A DNA stretch of 64,000 nucleotides. Source: Bacteroidota bacterium (GTDB taxonomy: Bacteria; Bacteroidota; Bacteroidia; Bacteroidales; Cfx3-03). Below the pieces are notes generated by a model that made no database searches, was not told where the DNA came from, and was given only the letters and a program-made list of their open reading frames with translations. Where the stretch lies: NCBI GenBank assembly GCA_013390605.1, contig JACAUB010000001.1, forward strand, positions 5,122,754 to 5,186,753. The letters run 5' to 3'. The position numbers were made by a program, and so were the translations under genes. This document shows, piece by piece, positions 52,117-61,480 of the stretch; the first letter of the stretch is position 1; the number at the start of each line of letters is the position of its first letter.

Positions 52117-52192
52117 GGCCTCGTAGTTCAGTGAATAGAATGTCAGATTCCGGTTCTGAAGGTCGGGGGTTTGAGTCCCCCCGAGGTCACCA
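52117..52192 (+). tRNA. tRNA-Arg (CCG)
   Basis: Acceptor GGCCTCG/CGAGGTC, D arm with AGTGAATAG loop, anticodon stem TCAGA-TTCCGGT-TCTGA (anticodon CCG), T arm GGGGG-TTTGAGT-CCCCC, and an encoded ACCA end. Confidence 0.93.
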
Positions 52193-52205
52193 TAATTTAA
52201 TGTAA

Positions 52206-52242
52206 AAAGAGGCTGTCTCAAAATCGAGATAGCCTTTTTTTT
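52206..52242 (+). terminator. Terminator after tRNA-Arg
   Basis: AGGCTGTCTC / GAGATAGCCT stem followed by nine T residues. Confidence 0.82.
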
Positions 52243-52567
52243 TCCTATTGTTCCATTTGTTTTCAAATGAATGCCTCTTTTAATTCATTGATTAAAAATA
52301 AGATGGATAGTGGTCAAATGATTATCCTATATTTAAGCGGTAGTAAGATTAAACTTAGATGACATTAAAATAGGGTATTATTATCTTATGATTTAGTTTC
52401 GGTGAATATTTTTGACTTAACGTTATTTTCATTATTAATACTATAATATCAAATATTTTCATTAATTTTAAAGAATAAAATAAGAAAATTCATTTAGTGG
52501 TCTAATGAATAAAGAGTAACATAATCAATGTGTTATTTTAATATTTTTTATTAATCAATACAATACC
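52243..52567. other. AT-rich gap before the peptide cluster
   Basis: About 325 bp with no gene, tRNA or clear repeat. It is the upstream region of the rightward glycosyltransferase; no consensus promoter box was seen. Confidence 0.5.
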
Positions 52568-53248
52568 ATGATTAGTTTAGTAATGCTTAGTTGGGAGAGA
52601 ATTGATAATATAATATATAATATTAATCAATATTCAACATACAAATTAATAGATGAAATTATTGTGTTTAACAATAATAACAAACATACTCTACGTAATA
52701 TCGAGAACAGTAAATTGACCTTAATTGAAAGTTCAAAGGACCTCGGCCTATATTCAAGATTTGCTGCAGCGGGATTAGCACGTAACGAATGTATTATGCA
52801 TTGTGATGATGACTTATTTATTCCTGAACTCACAATAAATAAACTCTATGAATATTGGTCAAAATACCCTGCATTATGTCATGGAACTCAAGGTCGGTTA
52901 ATTATTAACGATTATAACCAGAATGAAGTATTTGGAGAAGTGCAAATTGCACTGACAAGATGTCTTTTGGTTAGTAGAACAAACTGTTTATCCGCTTTCA
53001 AGTTTTCACTTTGTTTCGAAGATTTATGTGGCGTTCCTAAAGGAAATGGGGAAGATATCATGTTGTCATTCATTGCAATGCATAATAGTGGAAAACTAAA
53101 CCGAAGCTATAATCTTCCTTATTTGGATTATTTTGAGAAAGATAATGAAGATCATTTACATGTTGCGATTTGTAAAAGGTGGAATCAGCATATAGAACAT
53201 AGAACAAAGATTGTTAGAAGGTGTAAAGACCTTCTGGGTATAAACTAA
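52568..53248 (+). CDS. Small glycosyltransferase-like protein
   Basis: A 226-residue protein. The start ISLVMLSWERIDNIIYNINQ followed by IIVFNNNNKHTL resembles GT-A glycosyltransferases of the GT2/GT64 type. The metal-binding DxD-like motif is CIMHCDDDLFIPEL, and a later GTQGRLII and PKGNGEDIMLSFIAM (with the catalytic-base-like ED) follow. The C-terminus is basic. It is convergent with the peptide cluster, with its stop 7 bp from that of the GT2 gene, so it may belong to the cluster's biology without being in the operon. Confidence 0.7.
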   Translation: MISLVMLSWERIDNIIYNINQYSTYKLIDEIIVFNNNNKHTLRNIENSKLTLIESSKDLGLYSRFAAAGLARNECIMHCDDDLFIPELTINKLYEYWSKYPALCHGTQGRLIINDYNQNEVFGEVQIALTRCLLVSRTNCLSAFKFSLCFEDLCGVPKGNGEDIMLSFIAMHNSGKLNRSYNLPYLDYFEKDNEDHLHVAICKRWNQHIEHRTKIVRRCKDLLGIN

Positions 53249-53255
53249 GCTTTTC

Positions 53256-54170
53256 TTATTTTGCACCGTTTGTGCCCAGACAAATTTCAGAAAGATAATC
53301 TAAAAAATTACTAAGTCTGGCTTCTTCATAATATTTACAAATTCTGTTTTTCTCTAAGATCGTTTCTGTCCAACTTTTTAGATCATTTTTTAACGCTTTT
53401 TCTATATGTATTTTTTTCATTAACTTCAAATGTAGCAAAGTCGCAATTTCTTCAGGTTCAAATCCAAGGTTTTCAATTAATTGATTTATGCGAATGGAAT
53501 CAGCATATTTTTGTTGTTCAGCATATTTTGCAGTTGATATTTGTCCTGAGTGGCGTCGGTATTGTAGTAATTTATCAGATGAGTTTTGAACCTTGAAAAC
53601 CTGAAAACCTCTGGCGCATAAATCAAAATCTGCAGCAAAGTAATATTCTTCATTATAGAATAATTGGTGTTTGAGCAAAAAATCTTTTCGCAAAATCAGG
53701 CTGGGATGAGAGCAGAAGTTATTTGAAAGAAACGCAACCTTTAAATACTCATCATCAGTTATAAACTTCGGGCAGCCACCGGCAGGTATTATTTGAATAG
53801 AACTACCACAAATTCCGGTTTCTTTGTTTTGTTCCATGTAGTCGTGCTGTTTTTCCAACCTACAAGGAAGTGCAATATCATCAGCATCCATAACACAAAT
53901 GTATCTTCCCCGGGCGAACTTCATCCCGATATTCCGGCTTGGATAATTACCAAGGTTGTTATCATTCTTATGTAGAAAGATTCTTTTATCATGAAATGAG
54001 CTAATAATATCAATGGTTTGGTCTGTCGAACCATCATCAATAATGATGAACTCGAAATCCATAAAAGTTTGATTTAAAATACTTTGAATGGCCTCTGCCA
54101 GATATTGACCACCATTATAGACAGGCATGACTACCGACACAGATGGCGGGCGTGTTGAGAAGTTGATCAT
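53256..54170 (-). CDS. Family 2 glycosyltransferase
   Basis: A 304-residue GT2 enzyme with a GT-A fold. Signature parts: VSVVMPVYNGGQYLAEAIQS, FEFIIIDDGSTDQTIDI, GRYICVMDADDIALPCRLEK (the DxD metal site) and a later FDLCARGFQVFK. The C-terminal 80 residues are helical and carry no recognised domain. It is the last gene of the leftward peptide cluster and begins 1 bp after the LanC-like stop, so it is translationally coupled. It may glycosylate the peptide product or a cell-envelope polymer. Confidence 0.88.
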   Translation of the reverse strand: MINFSTRPPSVSVVMPVYNGGQYLAEAIQSILNQTFMDFEFIIIDDGSTDQTIDIISSFHDKRIFLHKNDNNLGNYPSRNIGMKFARGRYICVMDADDIALPCRLEKQHDYMEQNKETGICGSSIQIIPAGGCPKFITDDEYLKVAFLSNNFCSHPSLILRKDFLLKHQLFYNEEYYFAADFDLCARGFQVFKVQNSSDKLLQYRRHSGQISTAKYAEQQKYADSIRINQLIENLGFEPEEIATLLHLKLMKKIHIEKALKNDLKSWTETILEKNRICKYYEEARLSNFLDYLSEICLGTNGAK

Positions 54171-54171
54171 C

Positions 54172-55245
54172 TTAACTTAAAGAAGGTATAGACTCATATG
54201 ATATTATTCCCGGCCAAAGTAACTCCATTAAACCTATCCCGGCTAAGCCTGATGAAAGGCCAAATTGCTTATATCTTTCCTCTGAGATGCCAAACTGTAG
54301 GTTGTCAAGTGGATTATTATGCATGGCAGTTATTGCATGTAATGTTTGGCTAATTACCTGATGATTTTGCAAATCATTAGGTAATTCTTTTTCAGCAATG
54401 CTCAGTAATAGAGCGACCCCAGGCCAACCATTACGGATGTTTAAATCATAATGTTCAACTTCAGTTTTTAATACATCGAAATTGGTTGCAAATAACAGTA
54501 CTTGCATCTGCTTTTCTAACCGTTTGTCCGGTATCAGTGAATTGATTTGTTTTAATACTAAGGCTAGGTAAAGTCTGTTGATGTGCAATGAAGGAATATA
54601 GGTTTCAAAGTTAGGCAACCATTGACGTATCATACACCTGATTTTTTCATTGTAAATATCGAGTTCAAATGCCTTGGTTAAAGCTAATAACATGACCGGA
54701 AAACGCCAAAATAGATCAAAATTCATCTCTTTTACAATCGAGGGAAATTGGGTAGTAACCATTTCATCTATTTTATTGATAGCTACCCTGAACAATTCCC
54801 GGTTAACCTCTTGCGCCATTGATAAAAGTATATTTTTATTTTTCAACCGGTAAATTAAGTAAAAGAGATAACCTGTCAAGCCATTGGTCAATTCAAAAGA
54901 GAAGCAATTATTTTCATTCAAAGCCATGAACACCTTATTATCTGCTTCTTCCAGTATTTCGTCAGTTATGCCTTCAACAAAATTATTTTGTATTAGATAT
55001 TCAATTGCCCAACCAATTCCTGCCAATCCGTTCTCAAAATCTTCAGAAGCCGACGTGCTCATATTTTCAAAAGCTTTATCCAGTAAATCGTCTGCAATAT
55101 TTTCGTAATCAGGATTGTTAGTGCTTCGGGCCAGGTGGTAAAAGAAGATGCACATACCAATATTGCCATGCATCAATCCATGATTGGATGAAGATAACCC
55201 ATTTTGTTGGATAATCTTAGCTATATGATTAGGATTTAATTTCAT
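54172..55245 (-). CDS. LanC-like protein lacking the zinc ligands
   Basis: A 357-residue alpha/alpha-barrel protein of the lanthionine-cyclase (LanC) family. The repeated Gly motifs are clear: GLMHGNIGMCIFFYHLA, FENGLAGIGWAIEYLIQ, ELTNGLTGYLFYLIYRL, IRNGWPGVALLLSIA and GLSSGLAGIGLMELLWPG. The positions that normally hold the catalytic zinc ligands (Cys in W-C-Y-G and the Cys-His of C-H-G) read NGWPG and SSG here, so thioether cyclisation is doubtful. No lanthipeptide dehydratase gene is present. A binding or scaffolding role in peptide modification is inferred. Confidence 0.75.
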   Translation of the reverse strand: MKLNPNHIAKIIQQNGLSSSNHGLMHGNIGMCIFFYHLARSTNNPDYENIADDLLDKAFENMSTSASEDFENGLAGIGWAIEYLIQNNFVEGITDEILEEADNKVFMALNENNCFSFELTNGLTGYLFYLIYRLKNKNILLSMAQEVNRELFRVAINKIDEMVTTQFPSIVKEMNFDLFWRFPVMLLALTKAFELDIYNEKIRCMIRQWLPNFETYIPSLHINRLYLALVLKQINSLIPDKRLEKQMQVLLFATNFDVLKTEVEHYDLNIRNGWPGVALLLSIAEKELPNDLQNHQVISQTLHAITAMHNNPLDNLQFGISEERYKQFGLSSGLAGIGLMELLWPGIISYESIPSLS

Positions 55246-55256
55246 TGTTCTGAATT

Positions 55257-56045
55257 TTATAGAGTCTTAATTTGTTCATTATTAGATTGGATAAAGCTAA
55301 TACACGTATTCCTGCGGACATTTTTGAGTTCTTTCTTTTTTAAAAGATGTTGATCATCATTATGGAAGACGCTATTTACACCCCTTCCATGACTAAGATG
55401 AAATAACGGGCCTGTTACTCTTTGTATTTTATATCCCATGTTTTTCCATCGGACACACCGTTCACCATCTTCCAGACCCCAGCCGTAAAATTCTTCATTT
55501 TCCAGTCCTGCCTCTTTATAGGCATTCAGGTTTGCCAGAAATGCACCTCCTACTGGATTTGGCGAGTACATTTCCTTCATTTTTTTTGTGTTTTGTTCCA
55601 GTAATTCTATTTTCCTTTCTTGAAGGTACAATTTTCTCAATATGGGAGAAGTATCAAAAAAATAATTATCATAAGGATAAACAAAATCTGCTTCGTCGTT
55701 CCGTAATAATTCAACAGCCATTATTATTTGATCTATAGGTGCTATTACATCAGTGTCCCAAATAGCAACATATGAGCTTTCAGCTGTCAGGGTCATTTGA
55801 TTTAAAAATTTGGTGCGGTAAAGTATCGGATCATGATCTTCAGTGAAAGTATACTTTATACTTTTATCCAGAAGGGTTTTCAAAAAACCGTTGTTATATG
55901 AAGAATATTCCGCCACCCAAACATTGGTTTTAAAGTTTGAAGAAAGAAAACGAGTAATTTCCAAAATATTCTCAAGCCGATCTATTGAATCCAATCGAAC
56001 TAAAATTAAAAATGTCACATCAGAAAGATTTGTTTTATTATCCAT
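55257..56045 (-). CDS. Glycosyltransferase with galactosyltransferase-type C-terminus
   Basis: A 262-residue GT-A enzyme. TFLILVRLDSIDRLENILE opens the fold, SYVAIWDTDVIAP carries the DxD metal motif (DTD), and the C-terminal GAFLANLNAYKEAGLENEEF-YGWGLEDGERCVRWK matches the Glyco_transf_7C domain of beta-galactosyltransferase-like enzymes, in which W-G-x-E-D binds the acceptor sugar. It lies 11 bp upstream of the LanC-like gene. The sugar and acceptor are unknown; the exported peptide is one possibility. Confidence 0.82.
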   Translation of the reverse strand: MDNKTNLSDVTFLILVRLDSIDRLENILEITRFLSSNFKTNVWVAEYSSYNNGFLKTLLDKSIKYTFTEDHDPILYRTKFLNQMTLTAESSYVAIWDTDVIAPIDQIIMAVELLRNDEADFVYPYDNYFFDTSPILRKLYLQERKIELLEQNTKKMKEMYSPNPVGGAFLANLNAYKEAGLENEEFYGWGLEDGERCVRWKNMGYKIQRVTGPLFHLSHGRGVNSVFHNDDQHLLKKKELKNVRRNTCISFIQSNNEQIKTL

Positions 56046-56132
56046 ATTATTAAGTATTAAACTGTAAAGTTTGTTGAATTATCCTGTCAACGACATGAAC
56101 GACCAAGCTGGTTTTAATTGTTTGATTATTAT

Positions 56133-57437
56133 CTATTGGTTCATTAATGAACGTAATGGACTTAACGTTCTTTGTAATAATCGCATATCCTCTGTTATGA
56201 TTTCTGCCGTGCCGGTCATCTCCTGATCAAAATGAAGTCGTTTATTATAGTTGGTCTTTAAACCCGCCGGTAATGAGACTTCAACCAGATAGTTGTTCTG
56301 ATTGGTCACTTCCGATAACCGGATTACAATGCCTCTTACCATTCCATACTCTAGATAAGGATAATTGGCAAGTTTGATATTTACCTTCTGTCCTGCCTTC
56401 ACTTTACCTGCTCCCTGCATCGGTAAGGTGATCTTTCCCACAGGAACCGATACGCCATCTGGAATAATGGTCATGACCTGATCTCCTGCTTTGACCTGCT
56501 GATTGATGCTCCAATAATTCGTCAGAACCACTTTCCCTGTCACCGGGCTCTTCAGGGTATAGGCCAGCTCCCAGGTTTGTAGCTGGTTGCGAAGTGCCTG
56601 TGCATTGGAACTGATTGTAGAGAGCATTCGTTTTCTGTCCTCTTCTTCTTTCAGCTGGATTTCAAGCATCTGTTGTTCTAATTGGATAAGCTGGATCTGT
56701 GTGTTGGATAAGGTAATTTCAGAATTCTTGTATGCTGATTTCCCGTTCAGCAGTTTAATCTCGGCCTCATCAAACTCCGCGGGTGTGGTTACTTTTTGCT
56801 GATACAACAGTGAGTCACGGTGGTACTGTTTACCGGATATCTTTAAGTTATGGGCTTGCAGGCTAGTCTGGCTGGCAAGCTTTTCTACATATTTATGGGT
56901 CAGCCCGATTTGTTCTTTGATTGATTTTACCTGTTTACCGGCATAATCAAGTTGAACGAACCTTTTATAATCAGTGATGGAGGTGCACCAGGCGATATAC
57001 AACTGCTGGAGATCGCCAAGATTGTTTATCTGTGGTGAGGTAGCTGAGGTAGTGGACAAGAGATTGTCGCTTGCCGGTATATCTCCTTTCGATAGTTGTC
57101 GCTTAAGTTGAAGTACACTCTGCAGATCGGCTGCATTTTCAAGCACGGCAAGATACTGCCCTGCTTTAACCTGTTGCCGGTCTTTTACATAAATGGCCAT
57201 GATCTTACCGGTTGTATGGGCGATCAATGGGGAAGGTGGATTTTGGGAGGTAATGATAACCGGGGCCGAGATAACATCAGGATACTTAAAAAGCCAGCTT
57301 CCTATCAATAGCACTGCAATGATGAAGGTGAGTAACATAATTCCTCTTCGTAAGATCCATGTCGGGGTTCTACCCAGTATATCGTTGACCTCCTCACTTC
57401 GGATTTCGATTGCTTTATCTTTTAGTTCTTCTGCCAT
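56133..57437 (-). CDS. HlyD-family secretion adaptor
   Basis: A 434-residue periplasmic adaptor. There is one N-terminal membrane helix (GIMLLTFIIAVLLIGSWLF), a biotinyl-lipoyl half-motif (HTTGKIMAIYVKDRQQVKAG), a long coiled-coil hairpin (about residues 100-290) and the second lipoyl half (LKSPVTGKVVLTNYWSINQQ-VKAGDQVMTI), then a beta-barrel domain. It links the C39 ABC exporter, 33 bp upstream in the operon, to an outer-membrane channel. Export of the 88-residue GG-leader peptide is the likely role. Confidence 0.92.
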   Translation of the reverse strand: MAEELKDKAIEIRSEEVNDILGRTPTWILRRGIMLLTFIIAVLLIGSWLFKYPDVISAPVIITSQNPPSPLIAHTTGKIMAIYVKDRQQVKAGQYLAVLENAADLQSVLQLKRQLSKGDIPASDNLLSTTSATSPQINNLGDLQQLYIAWCTSITDYKRFVQLDYAGKQVKSIKEQIGLTHKYVEKLASQTSLQAHNLKISGKQYHRDSLLYQQKVTTPAEFDEAEIKLLNGKSAYKNSEITLSNTQIQLIQLEQQMLEIQLKEEEDRKRMLSTISSNAQALRNQLQTWELAYTLKSPVTGKVVLTNYWSINQQVKAGDQVMTIIPDGVSVPVGKITLPMQGAGKVKAGQKVNIKLANYPYLEYGMVRGIVIRLSEVTNQNNYLVEVSLPAGLKTNYNKRLHFDQEMTGTAEIITEDMRLLQRTLSPLRSLMNQ

Positions 57438-57470
57438 TATCTTCTCTCTTTTTAAAAGGTTGGCGTTTGA

Positions 57471-59744
57471 TTAATTACCAAGTTCCAGTTGGTTCTTCAC
57501 CAGCTTGTAATATGCGCCTCTCAGGTCTGTCAGTTCTTCGTGTGTGCCTTGTTCCACAATCTCTCCTTTCTCAAGAACTACGATCTGATCGGCGTTTCTG
57601 ACTGTACTTAAACGGTGAGCGACGACGATAACTGTTTTTGTATCCGGGGTGTTATGTTGTGTCGTTTGCTGAACTATTGAATTCCCCTTGAAGAATGCTT
57701 CCAGGTTCTTCATGATGATGGTCTCATTATTGGCATCTAATGAATTGGTGGCTTCATCAAAGAAGATAAACTCCGGGTTCTTATATACTGCTCGGGCTAT
57801 CAGCATCCGTTGTTTCTGTCCCTGGCTGATGCCGCTTCCTTCTTGTCCGATTTTGGTGTTGTACCCCAATGGTAATCCTTCTATGAATTCGGCAATGTTG
57901 GCTGTCTTCACTGCTTTTCTTAGTCTTGCCAGATCAATATTCTCATCTCCCGGGGCGATGTTCTCTGCAATGGTATCTGAGAAGATGAAGCCATCCTGCA
58001 ATACGGCTCCGCACTGGCTACGCCAGAAACTGCTGCTGAAGTTTTTCAATAGGGTATCGCCTACCCGGATCTCTCCTTTTACCGGCTCATAAAAGCCAAG
58101 TAATAACTTGATCAGGGTTGTCTTTCCACTTCCACTGGTACCTACGATGGCGGTGGTTTTCCCTTCCGGAATAGTTAGACTAAGATCTTTAAGTACCATT
58201 TCACTATTGGGTCCTTCATACTGAAATGAGATATGGTCTATGTGGATGTCTTTCTGTTCGGGAAGTATATTGATCCGGCTTGTACCCTTGGGTTCTTCAT
58301 CTGCTTTGTTGTGTATCTCCCCCAGTCTTTCCATGCTGATCTTGGCATCCTGAGCGGCCTGCATAAAGCCGATCATCTGCTCTACGGGGGCATTTAACTG
58401 TCCGATGATATATTGCACGCTCATCATCATACCCAGTGTCATATCGCCTTTGATGACTGCAGTGGCCGAGAGGAAGGTGATGAAGATATTTTTGGTCTGG
58501 TTAATGACTAATGCACCGGCCTGTTGCCACTGGCTCAGTGCCAGTCCCTGTACGCTCACGCGAAATAGGCGTGCTTGTATGCGTTCCCATTTCCAGCGTT
58601 TCTGTCTTTCACAGTTATTAAGCTTGATCTCCTGCATGCCGGTAATGATCTGATAGAGTTTACTCTGGTTATCGGCTGACTGTGCAAAGCGTTTGAAGTC
58701 CAGTTCTCGTCTTTTTTTAAGGAAGAGCCATACCCAGAAGAAATAGATGATGCTACCAATGAAAAAAACGATGAGTATCTCGATGTTGTACAAGGCCATC
58801 ACCACGCTAAAGATGATCAGGTTGACCATTGAGAAAAGGATGCTGAGCGAGGAGCCGGTCAGGAAGCTTTGTATACGTGTGTGGTCGCCAATGCGTTGCA
58901 TGATATCGCCGATCATCTTGGTGTCGAAAAAGCCCAGTGGCAGTTTCATGAGCTTGATCAGAAAGTCGGAGATCAATGAGATGTTGATGCGGGTACTGAT
59001 ATGTAACAGTAGCCAGTTACGGATAAAGTCGACAGAGGCCTGGCTTAGCATCAATACCATTTGGGCGATGAGAACCAACAGCACGAATCCGATGTTCTGG
59101 TTACCGATTCCTTTATCGACTACTGACTGGGTTAGAAATGGTGCGATGAGTTGTAGCATGCTGCCCAGCATCATGGCCAGCATGACTTGTACAAAGAAGC
59201 CTTTATGGGGACGCAGGTAGTTCAGCAGGAAGGCAAATCTTGTTTTGTCGGGCTTTTCGTCGTCGATGTTATAGAAATCGGGGCCGGGTTCGAGTAGCAG
59301 GGCGATACCTGTATCTTCTCCATTCTTTTTATTGCTTATCCAGCCTGAAAGGAACTCTTCTTTGGTGTATTTAATGATTCCCCTAGCGGGATCGGCTACC
59401 ATAACTACTTCTCTTCCATTTTTGCTTTTAGCAGAGAAGGGTGAGGATTTTGTCTTTATCGAATAGACTACTACAAAGTGGTTCTGTTTCCAATGTACGA
59501 TACAGGGTAGTGGGGCTTCCTTAACCATTTGTTTCCAACCCAGACTGACGCCGGTGGTGCGAAAGCCGATACTCTCGGCTGCTTCACTGATACCTAACAG
59601 GGATACGCCTCCTCGGGTTATATAGCTTTTCTCCCGTAGTCCTTGCAGTGAGTAGGTTTTGCCGTAATGCTTGGCCACCATTCGTAAGCAGGTGGGGCCA
59701 CAGTCGCGGGAATCAAGTTGGTTATATAACTGAAATCTTTGCAA
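57471..59744 (-). CDS. C39 peptidase-containing ABC transporter
   Basis: A 757-residue bacteriocin-type exporter. The N-terminal C39 cysteine peptidase has its Cys15 in SRDCGPTCL, His89 in KQNHFVVVYS and Asp118 in VMVADPARG, so it should cut leaders after a Gly-Gly. Six membrane segments follow (about 165-430), then the ATPase: Walker A VGTSGSGKTTLIK, signature GSGISQGQKQRM and Walker B FIFFDEATNSLDANN. A roughly 17-residue insert (GNSIVQQTTQHNTPDTKT) sits between Walker B and the H-loop VVAHRLSTVR. Its substrate is probably the peptide at 61099. Confidence 0.94.
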   Translation of the reverse strand: MQRFQLYNQLDSRDCGPTCLRMVAKHYGKTYSLQGLREKSYITRGGVSLLGISEAAESIGFRTTGVSLGWKQMVKEAPLPCIVHWKQNHFVVVYSIKTKSSPFSAKSKNGREVVMVADPARGIIKYTKEEFLSGWISNKKNGEDTGIALLLEPGPDFYNIDDEKPDKTRFAFLLNYLRPHKGFFVQVMLAMMLGSMLQLIAPFLTQSVVDKGIGNQNIGFVLLVLIAQMVLMLSQASVDFIRNWLLLHISTRINISLISDFLIKLMKLPLGFFDTKMIGDIMQRIGDHTRIQSFLTGSSLSILFSMVNLIIFSVVMALYNIEILIVFFIGSIIYFFWVWLFLKKRRELDFKRFAQSADNQSKLYQIITGMQEIKLNNCERQKRWKWERIQARLFRVSVQGLALSQWQQAGALVINQTKNIFITFLSATAVIKGDMTLGMMMSVQYIIGQLNAPVEQMIGFMQAAQDAKISMERLGEIHNKADEEPKGTSRINILPEQKDIHIDHISFQYEGPNSEMVLKDLSLTIPEGKTTAIVGTSGSGKTTLIKLLLGFYEPVKGEIRVGDTLLKNFSSSFWRSQCGAVLQDGFIFSDTIAENIAPGDENIDLARLRKAVKTANIAEFIEGLPLGYNTKIGQEGSGISQGQKQRMLIARAVYKNPEFIFFDEATNSLDANNETIIMKNLEAFFKGNSIVQQTTQHNTPDTKTVIVVAHRLSTVRNADQIVVLEKGEIVEQGTHEELTDLRGAYYKLVKNQLELGN

Positions 59745-59873
59745 TTACTTAATTGTTTAATTCTTCCTCTATTACTTTGTGTGATGAAAATAAACCTAGA
59801 TTTTCATCTATTATTTTTATATCAAAATGACTAGAAAATATTCCAGAGTATCTTTCAAAATAATTTTAGTTTT

Positions 59874-61001
59874 TTATTTATTCATCAACAATTTTCGGAG
59901 TTCATGCGTGTCACCTAATGAACCTATACGCGTGTAAACTAATTTGCCTTCTTTATCAATTAAGAAAGTCAAAGGAACTACACTAGAAATATGATATTTA
60001 TTTATCAGCGACATATCTTTAAAAACATGTGTCCAGTTTAAACCGTATTTCTTGATCCCCTTTTCCAGATCCGCTTTTGTATTATCTACCGAAATGGATA
60101 TAATTTTCAATTGATCTGCTGGAAAGTCATCTCTCAGCTTTTTTATGAGTGGAAGTTCTGCTACGCAGGGACCACACCAAGTAGCCCATAAGTTTAATAA
60201 TACATATTTTCCTCTTAATTGTTTTAAACTGAATTTTCTACCTGATATATCTGTGGTTGTAAAATCAGGTGCAGACTGATTTATTTTTAAGGTTCTCCCT
60301 TTTAAGTAGTCTAATATACTATTCGCTTCAAAAAGGTTTGAATATTTCGGATATAATACCTCTTTGTAATACTGCAATAAGCTGTCAGCTTCGATATTTT
60401 CAGTACTTTTAAATGCTAAATTGAAATACCAGAGATAAAAATATTGGTTGCTATTTAATCTAATAAAATCCAAATTTTTCTTCACATTGATTCTCGATTT
60501 TTGTTTATAAATTGACCTCAATGAGTCGTTCGTCTTTAATTCATCTTTATGCTTTTCATAAAAATTAACTACATCCTTTGTTTCTCTTTGGGTATAATTT
60601 TTTAATTTTTCCATTTCTGGACAATTAGCTAAATCAATAGCACTTGTTAATTTACTATTTACAAAAGGATAATCTTTAACGAATTTATTGCCTCCAAAAT
60701 AAATTATGGACGATTCCTCTTTTGTTATGAAATATATTTTTTGACTTGCGGTAGCAGATGAATAAATATGCAACATTGCATATTTCGAATATACTTCACT
60801 GTTAATTTCGATTCTCCTATCTTTTACTAAAACGGGGATTCTGCTCAATCCTTTTCCATTATCCAGAGAAATTTCGATATTAGTAGAATCCAACGTAGGT
60901 GCAAACTGAATAAGAATGTGAAACTGTTTTTGACCATAACACAGATTTGAAATAATAAGGATGCTCAGTAAACAACAATATTTTTTAATTTGACTACACA
61001 T
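59874..61001 (-). CDS. TlpA-like thioredoxin-family protein
   Basis: A 375-residue periplasmic thiol-disulfide oxidoreductase. A signal peptide (CCLLSILIISNLCYGQ) is followed by an N-terminal DUF4369-like domain typical of Bacteroidota and a C-terminal TlpA thioredoxin domain (NQSAPDFTTTDISGRKFSLK, active site NLWATWCGPCVAELPLI, FLIDKEGKLVYTRIG). Located between the peptide precursor gene and the exporter gene, it probably reduces or isomerises disulfides in the product. Confidence 0.88.
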   Translation of the reverse strand: MCSQIKKYCCLLSILIISNLCYGQKQFHILIQFAPTLDSTNIEISLDNGKGLSRIPVLVKDRRIEINSEVYSKYAMLHIYSSATASQKIYFITKEESSIIYFGGNKFVKDYPFVNSKLTSAIDLANCPEMEKLKNYTQRETKDVVNFYEKHKDELKTNDSLRSIYKQKSRINVKKNLDFIRLNSNQYFYLWYFNLAFKSTENIEADSLLQYYKEVLYPKYSNLFEANSILDYLKGRTLKINQSAPDFTTTDISGRKFSLKQLRGKYVLLNLWATWCGPCVAELPLIKKLRDDFPADQLKIISISVDNTKADLEKGIKKYGLNWTHVFKDMSLINKYHISSVVPLTFLIDKEGKLVYTRIGSLGDTHELRKLLMNK

Positions 61002-61050
61002 AATTTTATGATTTAATTTATATTTACAAATAGAATATGCAAATAATAGA

Positions 61051-61080
61051 AAGAAGCTGCTATTTTAGCAGCTTCTTTCT
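61051..61080 (-). terminator. Terminator after the peptide gene
   Basis: GAAGCTGCTA / TAGCAGCTTC hairpin with flanking T-run on the minus strand, directly after the peptide precursor stop. It would let the small abundant peptide mRNA end before the transporter genes. Confidence 0.8.
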
Positions 61081-61098
61081 AATTAATTATGCAGTAGA

Positions 61099-61365
61099 TT
61101 ACGCATAGCAATTGTCATTACTAGACCCTGCAGAACATTCACAACCATAGCCTACACCAGATACCCAAAATGAATCTTGTTGGCATTTCCCTTGTGTAAA
61201 TGAGTAAGTACTTGAATTATAATGCAAGCAAGACGTATTAGTTTTACACTTAAAACTACTACCACTAACACCACCATCACTCCCCCCCATAATATTCTTA
61301 ATTTCGTAGTGAGTTAAAATAGTAGGATTTGTTAATTCCTGCATTTTCAATTTTAACTTTTTCAT
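61099..61365 (-). CDS. GG-leader, six-cysteine peptide precursor
   Basis: An 88-residue peptide. The leader (residues 1-28) is MKKLKLKMQELTNP then ILTHYEIKNIMGG, with the double-glycine cleavage site at 27-28 that C39 peptidases recognise, as in the Bacteroidales GG natural-product precursors. The core (29-88) is rich in Gly, Ser, Thr and Asn and has six Cys (40, 46, 61, 75, 77, 86), suggesting three disulfides. Together with the neighbouring thiol oxidoreductases, C39 exporter and glycosyltransferases it looks like a bacteriocin or a glycosylated, disulfide-rich peptide. There are no Lys/Arg-rich antimicrobial features, so the biological target is unknown. Confidence 0.85.
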   Translation of the reverse strand: MKKLKLKMQELTNPTILTHYEIKNIMGGSDGGVSGSSFKCKTNTSCLHYNSSTYSFTQGKCQQDSFWVSGVGYGCECSAGSSNDNCYA

Positions 61366-61480
61366 TGTTTTAAAAATTTAAGATTAATAAATAACAGGTT
61401 AATTACACATAAACGGTAGCTGCCCGTTTATACTGAAACAATAACCTTTCTGTCTCAGTTTGTTTGCAAACTAGTATCTT

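Noticed and set aside
57688..58092. Long plus-strand frames inside the C39 exporter gene
   Set aside because: They are antisense shadows of a well-conserved ABC transporter.
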